In this document: in pieces, positions 45,480-56,093 of the stretch
Layout: each line of letters begins with the position of its first letter
How positions within the stretch are numbered: position 1 is the first letter of the stretch
Assembly: GCA_963576785.1 (NCBI GenBank)
Contig: OY756148.1
Span: 62,001 to 126,000 of the forward strand
DNA length: 64,000 nt
Direction: 5' to 3'
Origin: Chlorophyllum brunneum
Lineage: Eukaryota > Basidiomycota > Agaricomycetes > Agaricales > Agaricaceae
Position numbers and translations under genes: made by a program
The notes under the pieces: generated by a model
Seen by the model: only the letters and a program-made list of their open reading frames with translations
Told to the model about the DNA's origin: nothing
Databases searched by the model: none

Positions 45480-46226
45480 ATGGCAGCTGTGTACTGTCCT
45501 CCTTGGTTATACTGGATCGGAAATCTATTTTACAGTGAGTGATCATGAACCAGGCTACCTCTATGGAATGTAAATGCATAGCAGTCATCCCCGCTCAGCT
45601 TGCCAGCCATCCCGTCCACCATCGAAAAACGCTCCGAGACCTACCTGTTGAGCTCCTGTCTGAGGTCGTGTATTTCCTGCCTTATAATGATATTGTGTCA
45701 CTGCGCCAGGTGAATTCGCATAGCGTTATGATACTGTCTATGTACTGACGCGTCATGCAGGTAAGCAAGAAGCTGCGTGAGGCTACCAACGCCCGGATGA
45801 TCTGGCCCAAACTTGCGGAAGAATATTCTTTGCGACACCTGCACAATCCCAACTCAGAAATACGACCCCTCCATTCCCTATCAACAACTGAAGTCCGTGA
45901 ATGGATCGACAGGCGCCTCGCCATCGATGAAAACCCCTCATTCGCCCGCGAACTCGGATCCTTCAGGCTTTTTCCAGTTGTCCGCTTACCACTCGAATTG
46001 TCCCGGGTGGGCGCTGGCTGCTGGCTGGCGACACTTCCGGCTCGATATATTATTATGATCTTGATCTGGATGACCCCGAGCCAGTTCATCTCCTTGGTCC
46101 TGACTCTGAGCACAGGATACCGGGAGACCGCCAGTCTGTGATTTCGATAGACTGTTGGGTTGAGACAGGCCAACCTATATCGCAATTTACCATTGCCTTT
46201 GTAGGGGGAAGTAAGTACTCTTCAAT
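45480..46226 (+). pseudogene. F-box copy G, frameshifted and truncated
   Basis: Exons 45480-45534, 45582-45709 and from 45761 encode the leader, F-box (LRDLPVELLSEVVYFLPYND) and VSKKLREATNARMIW. About 10 nt are missing at the IDE/NPSF point near 45933, shifting the frame. Strand coding for IYYYDLDLDDPEP can still be seen in another frame. The copy stops at about 46226 inside the third intron, where it is joined to the duplicated Cys/His-rich region. Confidence 0.72.
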
Positions 46227-47125
46227 GTGTTTCTCGCACTCGAACGATTCTTCTGTGAAAAGTGCTTTCACTGCTCCATGCGAATATGTATTTAGCGGTT
46301 GTCATTCCTGGAGGAATGAAATGGTGATTTTAGTACACACAGGGAGTTTTCGGGATGAACGGGAACTCACTTCGACTTCAAACCCCAAAAACTCAGACAT
46401 ATCACCCAACTCGTCTTCAATCTGCACATTATTGCTCATCCTATGATCACAACAACACATCTGACAGTATTCATCTCCATGCACAGCACAGAACATGAAC
46501 CCATTAACCACTATGTGTTTGATCTTTGACGCCATTTCCTTTCGGGTTGTTCTAGTAGTAGGTAATAGTAGTAGTAGAATGTGTTTCTGTGTGTGCGTTA
46601 GACCAAATGAGCGACGAGTAGGAGAGAATGAGAAGTAAGAGGATAACAGTGCAAAGTCAAGCTAACTGACGTTACCCTAGCCTGAGGTTAAATATAGCTC
46701 AGCATGTGGGCGCGGTCGGATCATTTTCATAATGAATACACGTCCACATATATGTCAATATCTGATTGATTTATACATCATTTCTCCAAGAATGTGTCGC
46801 AATACTCGCGCAGGTTGTACAATAGAAATAAATTTAAACGTGGATCCTGAGCTGAGGTTTCGCCTCATCTCACCGTACTCATTCTCCGACAGAACAAACA
46901 GAAAATATGCCCAACACTTTCCCGAGGTTTCAATATCAAGTTTCTTATGCATCACTCCATTCTGCATCATCCCTTGAATCCAATCAAACCATCATAACAT
47001 CCTTCAGCGCCCATCACCCGCCAGTATCTATCCTTCCCATCTACCACAGACCAATCAAAACCCTCATCCTCCTTGATAAGAAACAAGAACTACTCAATGA
47101 ATAAGATATAAGTGGCAACAATGAG
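46227..47125. repeat. Segmental duplication, copy 2 (partner at 29323-30209)
   Basis: This repeats about 0.9 kb of the Cys/His-rich gene start and upstream spacer. Relative to copy 1, about two thirds of the changes I could count are C to T or G to A, several at CpG (for example CGTCG to CATC, TTCGAT to TTTGAT, CCGCA to CTGCA, TCGTC to TCATC). One short insertion lies near 46800. It ends at a copia LTR. Confidence 0.85.
46302..46535 (-). pseudogene. Duplicated Cys/His-rich gene with nonsense change
   Basis: Exon 1 (46535-46371) is intact and nearly identical to the parent at 29631-29467. Directly after the intron the parent codon CGA (Arg, in GAACGACAA) is TGA here, so translation would stop at the second codon of exon 2. 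Only about 50 nt further the duplication ends and antisense F-box sequence follows. A truncated N-terminal fragment with the first Cys/His cluster is the most that could be made. Confidence 0.8.
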
Positions 47126-47697
47126 TGTTGAAGTTTCGGACATATTCTAGAAATAGACTATGAGGTCATTATGATAATAATAGACTGATCCGTTGCTTTC
47201 CAGTAACTTCAATTCCGTAGTAACTTCCTATGAGTTGCTCTGCATACGATGAGAGTCATAAGTACTTGATAGATTATTCTACATAGTACCAATGACTAGT
47301 ACAATATGTTCTGCAGTACTCTGCAGGCACTACACCACAGTTAGAGAGAGTCATAAGGAACAATCTATGCAATACTAGTATTTTATGTAGTATGACTTGC
47401 CTATGCTTCAATATGTATATAAACCCATGTAGTAGACCTAGTTCTGCATCTTGTTCAATCAAACAACTTCTTCATCATTGCTTATCTTCTACCATACAAC
47501 ACCAGTCTCGATCTTCTCAACTTTGAATTGTCTACCTCTGACACTGACCTCTTTATTACCCATATCTGTCTATCCAAATTACCTTTCTACAGGTATCAGA
47601 TAGAAGCATATTATCTCAGTGAGTAGACCCTACATTCTCTCCCACTGCGTTTACTGCTGCCCCCAGCAAACAACTCATTACAGTCATTTCCTCAACA
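47126..47697 (+). repeat. Copia 5' LTR
   Basis: About 572 bp, with 6-bp inverted ends TGTTGA/TCAACA. A TATATAAA-like box near 47416 could be its promoter. The preceding five bases ATGAG are the probable target duplication. The partner LTR lies at 49260-49827 in opposite orientation. Confidence 0.85.
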
Positions 47698-47709
47698 GGT
47701 TATGGGCCC
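47698..47709 (+). promoter_or_regulatory. Copia primer-binding site (half initiator tRNA-Met)
   Basis: GGTTATGGGCCC follows the LTR directly and pairs with the GGGCCCATAACC stretch of initiator tRNA-Met, which spans the anticodon arm. This points to priming by a cleaved tRNA half. Confidence 0.7.
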
Positions 47710-48323
47710 TGGTAGCCTTACCGATGGTTAAACCATTCTAACCAAGATAGGATGATAGGGCTTTACCTGACAGAGTTATCCTTATATTTTGATCATTGCT
47801 GATATGAGAATTTTCTTCTAGAAAGAAATTCACTTGACGAAGATATTATGTCTACCAATAATATCATCACTGGTTTGCCTAAGCTTAATGGGCCAAAGAA
47901 CTATGCGTTCTGGTCTAGAAGGTTTCAGGATGCCTTAACCCTCATTACTATCACTGGCTCCGACCAGTCTGGATGGACTGTGACAGAAAAAGATCTCTCT
48001 GCTAAAAATCCTGCTGCTTTAATGGATGAGGATAGAAGGAGAGATCAATTGAGAGGTCAGGCATTGGCTGTTATGAATGGCACCTTACCTGATTCCCTAT
48101 TACTCCATGGACATGATACTCCTGGGTTCCTTTAGAGTGATTTGAAAACTCGCTTTGGGACACCTCCCGCTGTGGTGTATTCAATTCTGCAAAGGATGCT
48201 GCGAAAGTGCATCTCTGGGAATCAAGATCCAGCAATGGATCTAGCTAAATTGAGAACAATGGCTTCTCAATTAGAAACAGCTAAAGTAAATTTGCTAGAA
48301 GTTCTTGGCGCGATGATTGCTTT

Positions 48324-48616
48324 TGTTACAACCTTAGTCTACGACTCAGGTAGCAAGTCTTTGGATAAAGACAAGGAAGTAGAGAAAGAGTAAGGGATGA
48401 TACAATTGGTAAAGTGTAAGGAATACATCGAGTATTACTACACTTTATATACTAGTGGTATGAGCTATGAATAAAAGGAGCAGGGTAAAGGAGTCATAGG
48501 AGACGAGTAGAACAAGTCAGTAAGAGTACAGCCATAAGGGGTGAAACAGATAGGTAGGAATAGTAAATATGACAGGCGCATGATAGGAATGTACTGTCTA
48601 TCTATAGTTCATAACA
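48324..48616 (-). repeat. Chromovirus element 2, 3' LTR
   Basis: 293 bp, nearly identical to 55389-55681 (about ten differences) and clearly different from the element 1 LTRs. Confidence 0.85.
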
Positions 48617-48660
48617 ATACCTCCCTTTTTTACTTTCATGATCCCATGAAATATTGTAGT

Positions 48661-49258
48661 CTACTTGTCATTTTCTTCTTTGTGTAAGGCGTTGATGAGT
48701 TGACATTTGGTAGGGCCAATCATCGGGGTTCCTGATTTGCGTCGACATCCAATCCAAAAGGGGGCGTAGTCTTGGCCTCCTCTGAAGAGGACTATGGTGT
48801 GTCCTTTGAATGTAGCAGTATCGTTGGTTTCGGCTGCAACGAGGTTATGTACTATTTCTTCCCAGTAGTTTTCTTCCAATTGTCCTCCATCCTTGAGTGT
48901 AAGATAAGATGGGGGCAGGTTGAATATCGTGGGTTTGGGTGGTGGGTCCATATCGGGTAATTGTATAAGAAGGTGGTCCACTTCATCTCGCATGTCCGTT
49001 TCCATTAGATGGTCTGGGACAGATTTGTCGATTCCCTCGATTCCTTCATCTAACCAGTCTTGTTCATCGTCTTTGTGGTAGGGTGGCTTGTTGGGTAAGG
49101 TAGTGGGGATGTATGAGTCGAGACCCATTAGTTTCTGTGCAAGTCCATAGGTGGGATTGTCACTCGAGTCGGTGAGATGATTGAGTCTTTCACCTATCAT
49201 GATTAAGGCACTTTGGATGCATTTATTTGCATCAGAGTGTACTAGTACGTTGAGGTCG
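48661..49258 (-). CDS. Accessory ORF of chromovirus element 2 (N-terminus missing)
   Basis: On the minus strand from the breakpoint at 49258: DLNVLVHSDANKCIQSALIM, GERLNHLTDSSDN, LPDMDPPPKPTIFNLPPSY, ENYWEEIVHNLVA, then TIVLFRGGQDYAPFWIG and CRRKSGTPMIG, ending ALHKEENDK. It aligns along its length with the ORF at 60919-61671 of element 1 (ERLNTYESRSTDN; TFHPPQGYNTLK; HTHFLFKEGPPHMPLWIG), although the two are well diverged. No known domain is recognised. The apparent N-terminal extension up to 49338 is copia LTR sequence read by chance. Confidence 0.6.
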
Positions 49259-49259
49259 G

Positions 49260-49827
49260 TGTTGAGGAAATGACCATAACAAGTTGTTTGCTGGGAGCAG
49301 CAGTAAACGCAGTGGGAGAGAACATAGGGTCTACTCACTGATACAATATACTTCTATATGATACCTATAGAAAGGTAATTCAGATAGACAGATATGAGTT
49401 ATAAAGAGGTTGGTGTCAGAGGTAGAATCAGATGTAGACAGGTCAAAGTCGAGGAGATCGAGACAGGTGTTGTACTGAAGAAGATAAGTGATGATGAAGA
49501 AGTTGTTCGATTGAACAAGATGTAGAACTTAGGTCTGCTACATGGGGTTTATATACATATTGTAACATAGGCAAGTCATACTACATAAAATACTAGTAAT
49601 GCATAGATTGTTCCTTATGACTCTCTTTTACTATGGCATAGTGCCTGCGGAGTACTGTGGAACGTAATATACTAGTCATTAGTACTATGTAGAATAATCT
49701 ATCAAGTACTTATGACTCTCATCGTATGCAGAGTAACTCATAGGAAGTTACTGGAAAGTAACGGATCAGTCTATTATTATCATAATGACCTCATAGTCTA
49801 TTTCTAGAATATGTCCGAACTTCAACA
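49260..49827 (-). repeat. Copia 3' LTR
   Basis: About 568 bp. On the minus strand it starts TGTTGAAGTT and ends CCTCAACA. Its outer end (49260) is joined to chromovirus accessory-ORF sequence, not to host DNA. Confidence 0.85.
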
Positions 49828-49862
49828 CTCCTCCTTGCTCTGTATTTGATGTAGAGTTTTTA

Positions 49863-52800
49863 TCACTCAAACGTTAAGCCAAGGCGAGGTCGGAATAGAT
49901 TGAATTTGATTTTGTCCAAATTCTTTGTGAGAATATCAGCAGGATTTTCCATGCCTTTCACAGAGAATATTTCAATCTTTCTGTCTTCTACCAAATCACG
50001 AATATAATGGTATTTGACATCGACATGTTTTGAACGTTTTTCTGTTACTGGATTTTTGGCCCAAAATATTGAACCCTCATTATCACCAAAGAGATAAGGG
50101 GCTAATGATTGGATACCAATTTCTTCCAACAAATTGACAGTCCAAACAAGTTATCGACTGCAATCTGACAAAGCCATATACTTGGCTTCGGTGGAAGATA
50201 ATGCTACTGTTTTCTGTTTTCTACTTAGCCAAGCGATAGCTCCACTGGCTAATAAACAGAAATATCCAGTTACAGATTTATGACTAATTGGATCACCAGC
50301 CCAATCAGAGTCTGAAAACGCATTAAGGCCTTCCATAGAACTTCCATTATAGGTAATTCTATATTTGTGAGTAGCATTAAGATACTTTAGCAAATGTAAG
50401 CCTGCATTGTAATGTGCTTTAGTAGGGTTGGTCATATGTTGTGATAATTTGACAGTGGCAAATGCTATGTCAGGCCGACTGCCTATCATCAGATACATAA
50501 CTGATCCTACTAACTGTTGATACCTCTTTATGAAGTCAGATGTCGCTTGTCCTGTGTTGGATTCGAAGATAAATCCATTTGGTAATGGAATTTCTTCTTT
50601 TCCAATTACTTTAAATCGGTCAAGAACTTTTCCTAGATAATCTATTTGGTCTATGGTAATTGATCGGTTTATAGGGTTTTGCGAAATCTTCATGCCAAGA
50701 AACTCTTTGGTTGGACCAAGGTCTCGGCATTCCCATTTCTTCATAAAGAGTGCTCGCTTCTCATGTAGAAGTCTAGAACCTCTGATTCCGACAAACATTG
50801 AGTCATCTACATAGACTAGAGCTATAATAAGCTCTTTGGTTTCAGAGTTGTAGTAGTAATAGACTCCAGCATCTAACTTGGATTGGACAAATCCTAGGTC
50901 GGTCATTGACTTAGTCAATTCCTTCCACCATTGTCGTCCAGACTGCTTTAGTCCATATATGGCTCGGTTTAATTTCCAAACCATATTACCACGACCTGTA
51001 TTGAAACCTTCTGAAAGTTCCATATAGAGCTCTTCATCCAGTTTTCCATAGAGATAAGCAGTTTTAACATCTAAACTGAGCATCTCCCAATCGTTGAGGG
51101 CAGCGACTGCAAATATAAGTTGTGCTATCTCATAATGGACTACTGGTGAAAATAATTCATCATAATCGATTCCCTCTATCTGAGAGAATCCTTTTGCTAC
51201 TAGTCAAGCACAGTATCGACCGTCTGATTTGGGTGTGAAGACCCATCTATTTTTGACAGCTCTTCTTCCAGGCAGAAGTTTAGCTAAGTTATAAACATGT
51301 CTTTCTCTGAGTGAATTTAACTCTTCTAAGCACACTTTCCACCATTTAGATTTCTCTTCTGGTGGTAGTCAATCTAGATCCTTGAAAGAAATAGGAACTA
51401 ATGGTGATTCAACTTTTTGAGCGCACAGATAATCGATCATCCCTACTCCTCCTTCTCTGCATAAGTCTTCTATTGTAGAAGCTTCATGCTGAGAACGTCT
51501 ATCGATTATTCCAGGTTTGGAAAGTTCTGATTGAATTTGTCTAACAAGTCTACTCATAGAACTTGTCAACTTTGACTTAGGAGGTTGGAACATTTCATAG
51601 TCCTGGAGAATTTTGGTCGGATGCTTTGTAGAACCATAGAAGTTTCCTAGATGTTCAGGTACTTTTCTGGTTCTTTGCGGTCTCTGAGGTATTTCAGGAA
51701 CCGGTATTTGGTCTGAGTGACCTTGCAGTACAGAAGGACCAGCATTCCGATCATCTTCGATAGGGGTATAGAGTATGAAAGGCTGTACATCCAGATCATC
51801 TCTTGGAGAAGGGAGATGGTTTGGACCTTCAGGGTGATTAGGTGGATCAGTATATGATAATCCATCACTGTCATTGTCTTCTGGTATTTGTGCTTCTCTT
51901 GGTGGAAAGAGAATGTTTTGCACAATACTATCCCACTTATCCTGAACATCGGTATCGATATTCGGTGCTTTTTCCTTTCCTTTATTCTTTTTAGGTTTAG
52001 GGAAAGGAGTTGGGATTCATCTATGAACAGATCTATAAGTCCTATCTTCTAGAGAACTTTTGGTAGAAGTTTAGGGTATAGGACTAGGTAGTCTATCAAT
52101 AGGTAAACCAGTAGATGGATCTGGGGCATGGAAGACAATGACTTCCAAAGGTGTGCTTCGAGAAGTAGAAGATGATGGTTGGTTCATCCGTTCTTCTCAC
52201 TTCTTCCCAATATATTTGGGGAAGTGTTCTTCACTAAATACGGCTGTCGGAGATGTATAGATAACATTTCCATTTAGGTGCCTCATGAAATGATAGTTTT
52301 TCCTGTCTGATGTCCAACCAAGGAAAATCATGAGTTCTGACTTCACTGTCAGTTTATTGTCTCTTATCTCTTTTGGGAGAAAGACATAAGCACCGCAGCC
52401 AAAGACTCTCTCTTTGGAGATGTCTGGAATCTTCTGATTCAACACTTCATAAGGTGTTTTCCACATGAGCCGTGATACCAGTGTTTTATTATAGATATGT
52501 ATCGCATGATCTATAGAAAACTCCCACCAACCATCAGGAATACAAGTATGATGCCTCATGGCTTCTGCTTTATCCATTAAAGTTCGGTTCAAGCATTCTG
52601 CTCAACCATTTTGTTGGTGTATGTGTGGTGCACTAGTCTCATGTATAATCCCTAATGAGCGCAAATGAGATTGTAACTCGTCAGTTGCATACTCTCCTCC
52701 TCTATCAGTGCAGAGATATTTTAATTTAGTCTCATATTGAGTCTGAATTAAGGCAATGAAATTTTTCATTTCTTCTGCTGCTTCTGATTTCTTATGGAGG

Positions 52801-55388
52801 AAGCGAATCCATCCATGAGAGGAAAAGTCGTCCATTATAGTCATGACCCATTTAAATTTATAGTAAGAAAGAATCGGAAGTTCAACTAAATCCGAGTGAA
52901 TTCTTTCAAATAGACGCTTTGCACATGTAGGGTTCTCTCTAAAGGGTTTCTGGTGCATTTTTCCCTTGGCACAACTGTCACAGACTGGTTTTTGCTTGGG
53001 AATCTGCACTGGAGTAAACCCAATCATATTTTTCTCAAAATGATTGAGGATACGATTAGAGGGATGTCCTAATCTCACATGTACAACTTTGTAGCCAACT
53101 ATCGGATCTGCAGCCATAGCTGTATGTTCCAAATGTACAATTTTGGTATTAACAAAATGTAAAGTAATGTTACAACTTGCTGAAGGATATGCTTGAAGAA
53201 TAGCATTTCCTTTGCCATCAACTACTACTGATTCATTGGCATCTGTTCTAACAGTTTTGCCATCTTGGCATAACTGTCCCACTGACATTAGTTGTTCAGA
53301 GGTTCCTTTTAGAAGAAAGACTGGATATATTAATATCTGGTTTGGTTGAACGCTATCAGTCTTCCCATTATAGACTCTATGCTTAAGCATAACTGCGCCA
53401 AGACCAACTGCATTAAGGTAGGGGCCCTGTGCTCCTACAGTCTTAATTGGGATCAAAACTTCGAGTTCTTCGAAGTTGATGAAGTCTTCCGCATAAGGGG
53501 TATAATGATATGATGCCCCTGAGTCTAATAACCATACATCACTATATTCTTCTAGTGGCATTATGATTTGATCATTGCTTAGTGATCGAGATCTTATTTG
53601 ATCCGGTACTCTTAAGAACTGATCGGGCATACGCATAGAGAAGCAAGTAAATTGAGAAGTGTTAAAACACTTCTCATATGTCCATTCACATGTATCAACA
53701 TAATTATGGGATCCTAAAGATCCCGATTGTGTATTTACATGCCCGGCCCCCGACATCCCTTCCCCTTGCCCTTGCCCTTCTTCTTGTGAAGTCGGTCAGT
53801 TGGCATGTTGGTAACAGGACTGTATATCAGGGTTAGTAAGAGTATCTGAGATCAAATTGATCATGTACCCAGCTCCTCCCTTCTTCTTGAAGTCGCTTCC
53901 ATAGTCCATTGACAAAAGTCCGAGAGACACCTCAGATTGAGGTGCCAAAGCAAAATGTTTGGACTTTGGGGACTTCGGAAGAGGTCCAGAAGAGGGTCCT
54001 GCGATGTTCGCAGGGTTCCTGGGGTCGCAGATGTCATAGGCGACATCCTGAACTGGCGCCATGAGGTCATCGACCTCCTTCTTGCTCTCAAGCCATTTGA
54101 AGGCCTCATCTACCAACACTGTAAGTGTGGCAGGTCACCTATCAGCAGTCTTGTTCTTCTGAGTAAGAGAATATCTCTTACTCTGGAAGCGCTCTGTTGG
54201 AGGGGAGGCCCGAGAAAGAGGAGGGAACTCCTCTTTGTAGGTCCTGATGGCTGGTGCTACTATTTCCTCCAGAGGAGGAAGGTAGAATGGCTGAATCTCT
54301 CCGGGTTCGAGAGAATCGCCCTGGGCGATCGAGTCCATGCTAAGAATCTTTACCACATAGTGCATAACCAAATTGAGTTTATTCCCAAATTTGGGAGAAA
54401 CCATTAAGGTGTATGGTGAACCAATGGGTAAAAGAAAAGAGAAGCGGACGTATGTCGCATTAATATCGGGGTTCTGATGTTTCAAGAACCATTTCCTTAC
54501 CCTTGTGTGACCCTCACAGGTACAGCCTGGGGGGTGACCAGAAGGAACCGAAGGTATACTGGGAGGTGTCACCGATTGTCCTTGTGGAGTGCGGGAATGA
54601 GAGACCTCATGCATCCGTCGATCATAACGATTGAGGGCACATTTCTTTGCCATTTGCATGGGCAAAGGACCAGTGACGTGGTTGCGCCAGGTGATCACCT
54701 GTTGAATCTGCAGTGAGTTCTCGAGAAGAGCAGTGAAACATAAGTTTCGTGCTTCAGCACGAGCATTCTCTTGTGCCTGCTGGACCTTCTTGGGATTAAC
54801 TCAAGTAAGAGGTTTAGGTCTCTCACTCACTAAAACACGAGTGGTTGGAGGAGTGGGAGCGGGAACAGGTCAAAGTGCGTCCATGCGCCTCATCCAGTCA
54901 AAGGGGGGAACCCCCGGACCAGAGAGGTGACGAACCACCAGTTCCGTAGCAGCGGCAAAGCCTGCCATGGCTTCCACCATGTGGGCTTGAGGTTTACCCT
55001 GGCACTTCTTGGACTTTTTCTTTTTCTTCTGGATATTAATCCAGGTAGGAGTAGGAGGAGAAGGCTGAGGGGGCTGCCCACTTGGATTGGCAGGGTGGTG
55101 TGGACCTCTCACAGGCTGGGCCCTGGTATTGCCTCCAGGGTGGAAGCAGTTCCAAGGTGGCCCAGGGCAAGTCCTGGGGAAGTTGCCCTGAGGGCGAGCT
55201 TGGTAGTTAGCGGTGGCAGCAAAAGATGCTTGCTAGTTAGACATGTTAGGTCTTGACCCTTCACGTCTTGACCACTCAGCATTTATAGCCTGCTGAACTA
55301 CCTCCCAAGTCATATCTACAACATTGTGATTATTTGCCAATGTTGTTTGTGCCACTGCATTCCAATCAGGTGGTAATGCATTCAAAGC
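49863..55388 (-). pseudogene. Copia gag-pol polyprotein, single frame with about a dozen stop codons
   Basis: All parts lie in one minus-strand frame from 55388 to 49863 without a frameshift. Gag continues for about 500 codons beyond the capsid region and lacks a CCHC knuckle. Protease: WLLDSGASYHYTP. Integrase: GHPSNRILNHFEKN and CDSCAKGKMHQ, then HSDLVELP, DRGGEYATDELQSHLR and NRTLMDKAEAMRHH. Reverse transcriptase: LDVKTAYLYGKL and YVDDSMFVG. RNase H: FSDSDWAGD and SSTEAKYMALSD, ending FGDNEGSIFWAKNPV and HVDVKYHYIRD. Stops include 55235-55233 (TAG), 54869-54867, 54134-54132, 53795-53793, 52601-52599, 52196-52194, 51368-51366 (TGA) and 50153-50151 (TAA). Most sit where Arg or Gln is expected. 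Confidence 0.85.
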
Positions 55389-55681
55389 TGTTATGAACTA
55401 TAGATAGATAGTACATTCCTATCATGTACCCATCATATTTACCATTCCTACCTATCTGTTTCACCCCTTATGGCTGTACTCTTACTGACTTGTTCTACTC
55501 GTCTCCTATGACTCCTTTACCCCGCTCCTTTTATTCATAGCTCATACCACTAGTATATAAAGTGTAGTAATACTTGATGTATTCCTTACACTTTACCAAT
55601 TGTATCATCCCTTACTCTTTCTCTACTTCCTTGTCTTTATCCAAAGACTTGCTACCTGAGTTGTAGACTAAGGTTGTAACA
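55389..55681 (+). repeat. Chromovirus element 2, 5' LTR
   Basis: 293 bp, TGTTATGAAC at the start and TTGTAACA at the end, preceded by AAAGC (reverse complement of the GCTTT at 48319-48323). It contains TATATAAA and a downstream ACACTTTACCAA. The primer-binding site after it (TTTGGTAAAGTAT) differs by one G-to-A change from that of element 1. Element 2 resumes at 62157. Confidence 0.85.
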
Positions 55682-55715
55682 TTTGGTAAAGTATCATTTG
55701 ACTCACCTTGCAAGA

Positions 55716-56009
55716 TGTTACAAACTATAGATAGACCGTTCATGCCTATCTCACGCCCGTTACCTCGTGTACCCTCCTACGTGTTTCACTTCTCGTTTCA
55801 TCCCCTGTTTCACCCCTAAAGACTATGCCTCCTATCTAACTCATTTACTCCTCTCCCTTATTATTAACCATTACCACTAGTATATAAAGTGTAGTAATAC
55901 TTGATGTATTCCTTACACTTTACCAATCATATCATCCCTTCTTCCTTTCTCTACTTCCTTTCCTTTATCCAAAGGCTTGCAACCTGAGTCAGAGACTCAG
56001 GTTGTAACA
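55716..56009 (+). repeat. Chromovirus element 1, 5' LTR
   Basis: 294 bp from TGTTACAAAC to TTGTAACA. TATATAAA at 55881-55888 is followed 34 nt after its first base by ACACTTTACCAA (55915-55926), the predicted start of the RNA. Confidence 0.88.
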
Positions 56010-56022
56010 TTTGGTAAAGTGT
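56010..56022 (+). promoter_or_regulatory. Self-primer-type binding site
   Basis: TTGGTAAAGTGT (56011-56022), one base after the LTR, is a perfect 12-nt complement of ACACTTTACCAA inside the LTR, where the TATA box predicts the RNA to begin. In Tf1 the RNA 5' end folds back on the primer-binding site in this way. Confidence 0.7.
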
Positions 56023-56093
56023 TATTCGACTCACCTTGCAAGAGAGGTTCGTAGCTAGGCTTGGAATAATAGCCTCCAACCAGGACGACAGTA

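Larger units (their letters stand above)
47126..48323 (+). mobile_element. Ty1/copia element, 5' arm (5' LTR plus start of gag)
   Basis: The LTR runs 47126-47697 with TGTTGA at its start and TCAACA at its end. The next bases are GGTTATGGGCCC, which is complementary to the anticodon-side half of initiator tRNA-Met, the half-tRNA primer type known from Ty5 and copia. Gag begins with ATG at 47848 (MSTNNIITGLPKLNG, NYAFWSRRFQDAL). A TAG at 48133-48135 interrupts it, and it continues SDLKTRFGTPP to LEVLGAMIA at 48323, where a chromovirus LTR interrupts it. The rest of the element is on the opposite strand at 49260-55388. Confidence 0.85.
48324..49259 (-). mobile_element. Chromovirus element 2, 3' arm (accessory ORF plus 3' LTR), inverted
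   Basis: Reading on the minus strand from 49259: part of the accessory ORF, a polypurine tract (AAAAAAGGGAGGTAT) and an LTR (48616-48324, 293 bp, ends TGTTAT/TAACA). The five bases before the LTR on the plus strand (48319-48323, GCTTT) match, in reverse complement, the five bases before the other LTR of this element at 55389. That identifies the two LTRs as the ends of one insertion into copia gag. Confidence 0.85.
49260..55388 (-). mobile_element. Ty1/copia element, remainder (gag C-terminus, pol, 3' LTR), inverted
   Basis: On the minus strand, gag resumes at 55388 exactly where it breaks at 48323: GAMIA is followed by LNALPPDWNAVAQ. Then come protease, integrase, reverse transcriptase and RNase H, a polypurine tract (GAGCAAGGAGGAG) and the 3' LTR at 49827-49260. 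The element is therefore complete but split into two oppositely oriented pieces. Confidence 0.85.

Noticed and set aside
49260..49338. N-terminal extension of the accessory ORF with several Cys
   Set aside because: These codons are copia LTR sequence joined at the breakpoint; the same bases occur in the 5' LTR at 47620-47697.
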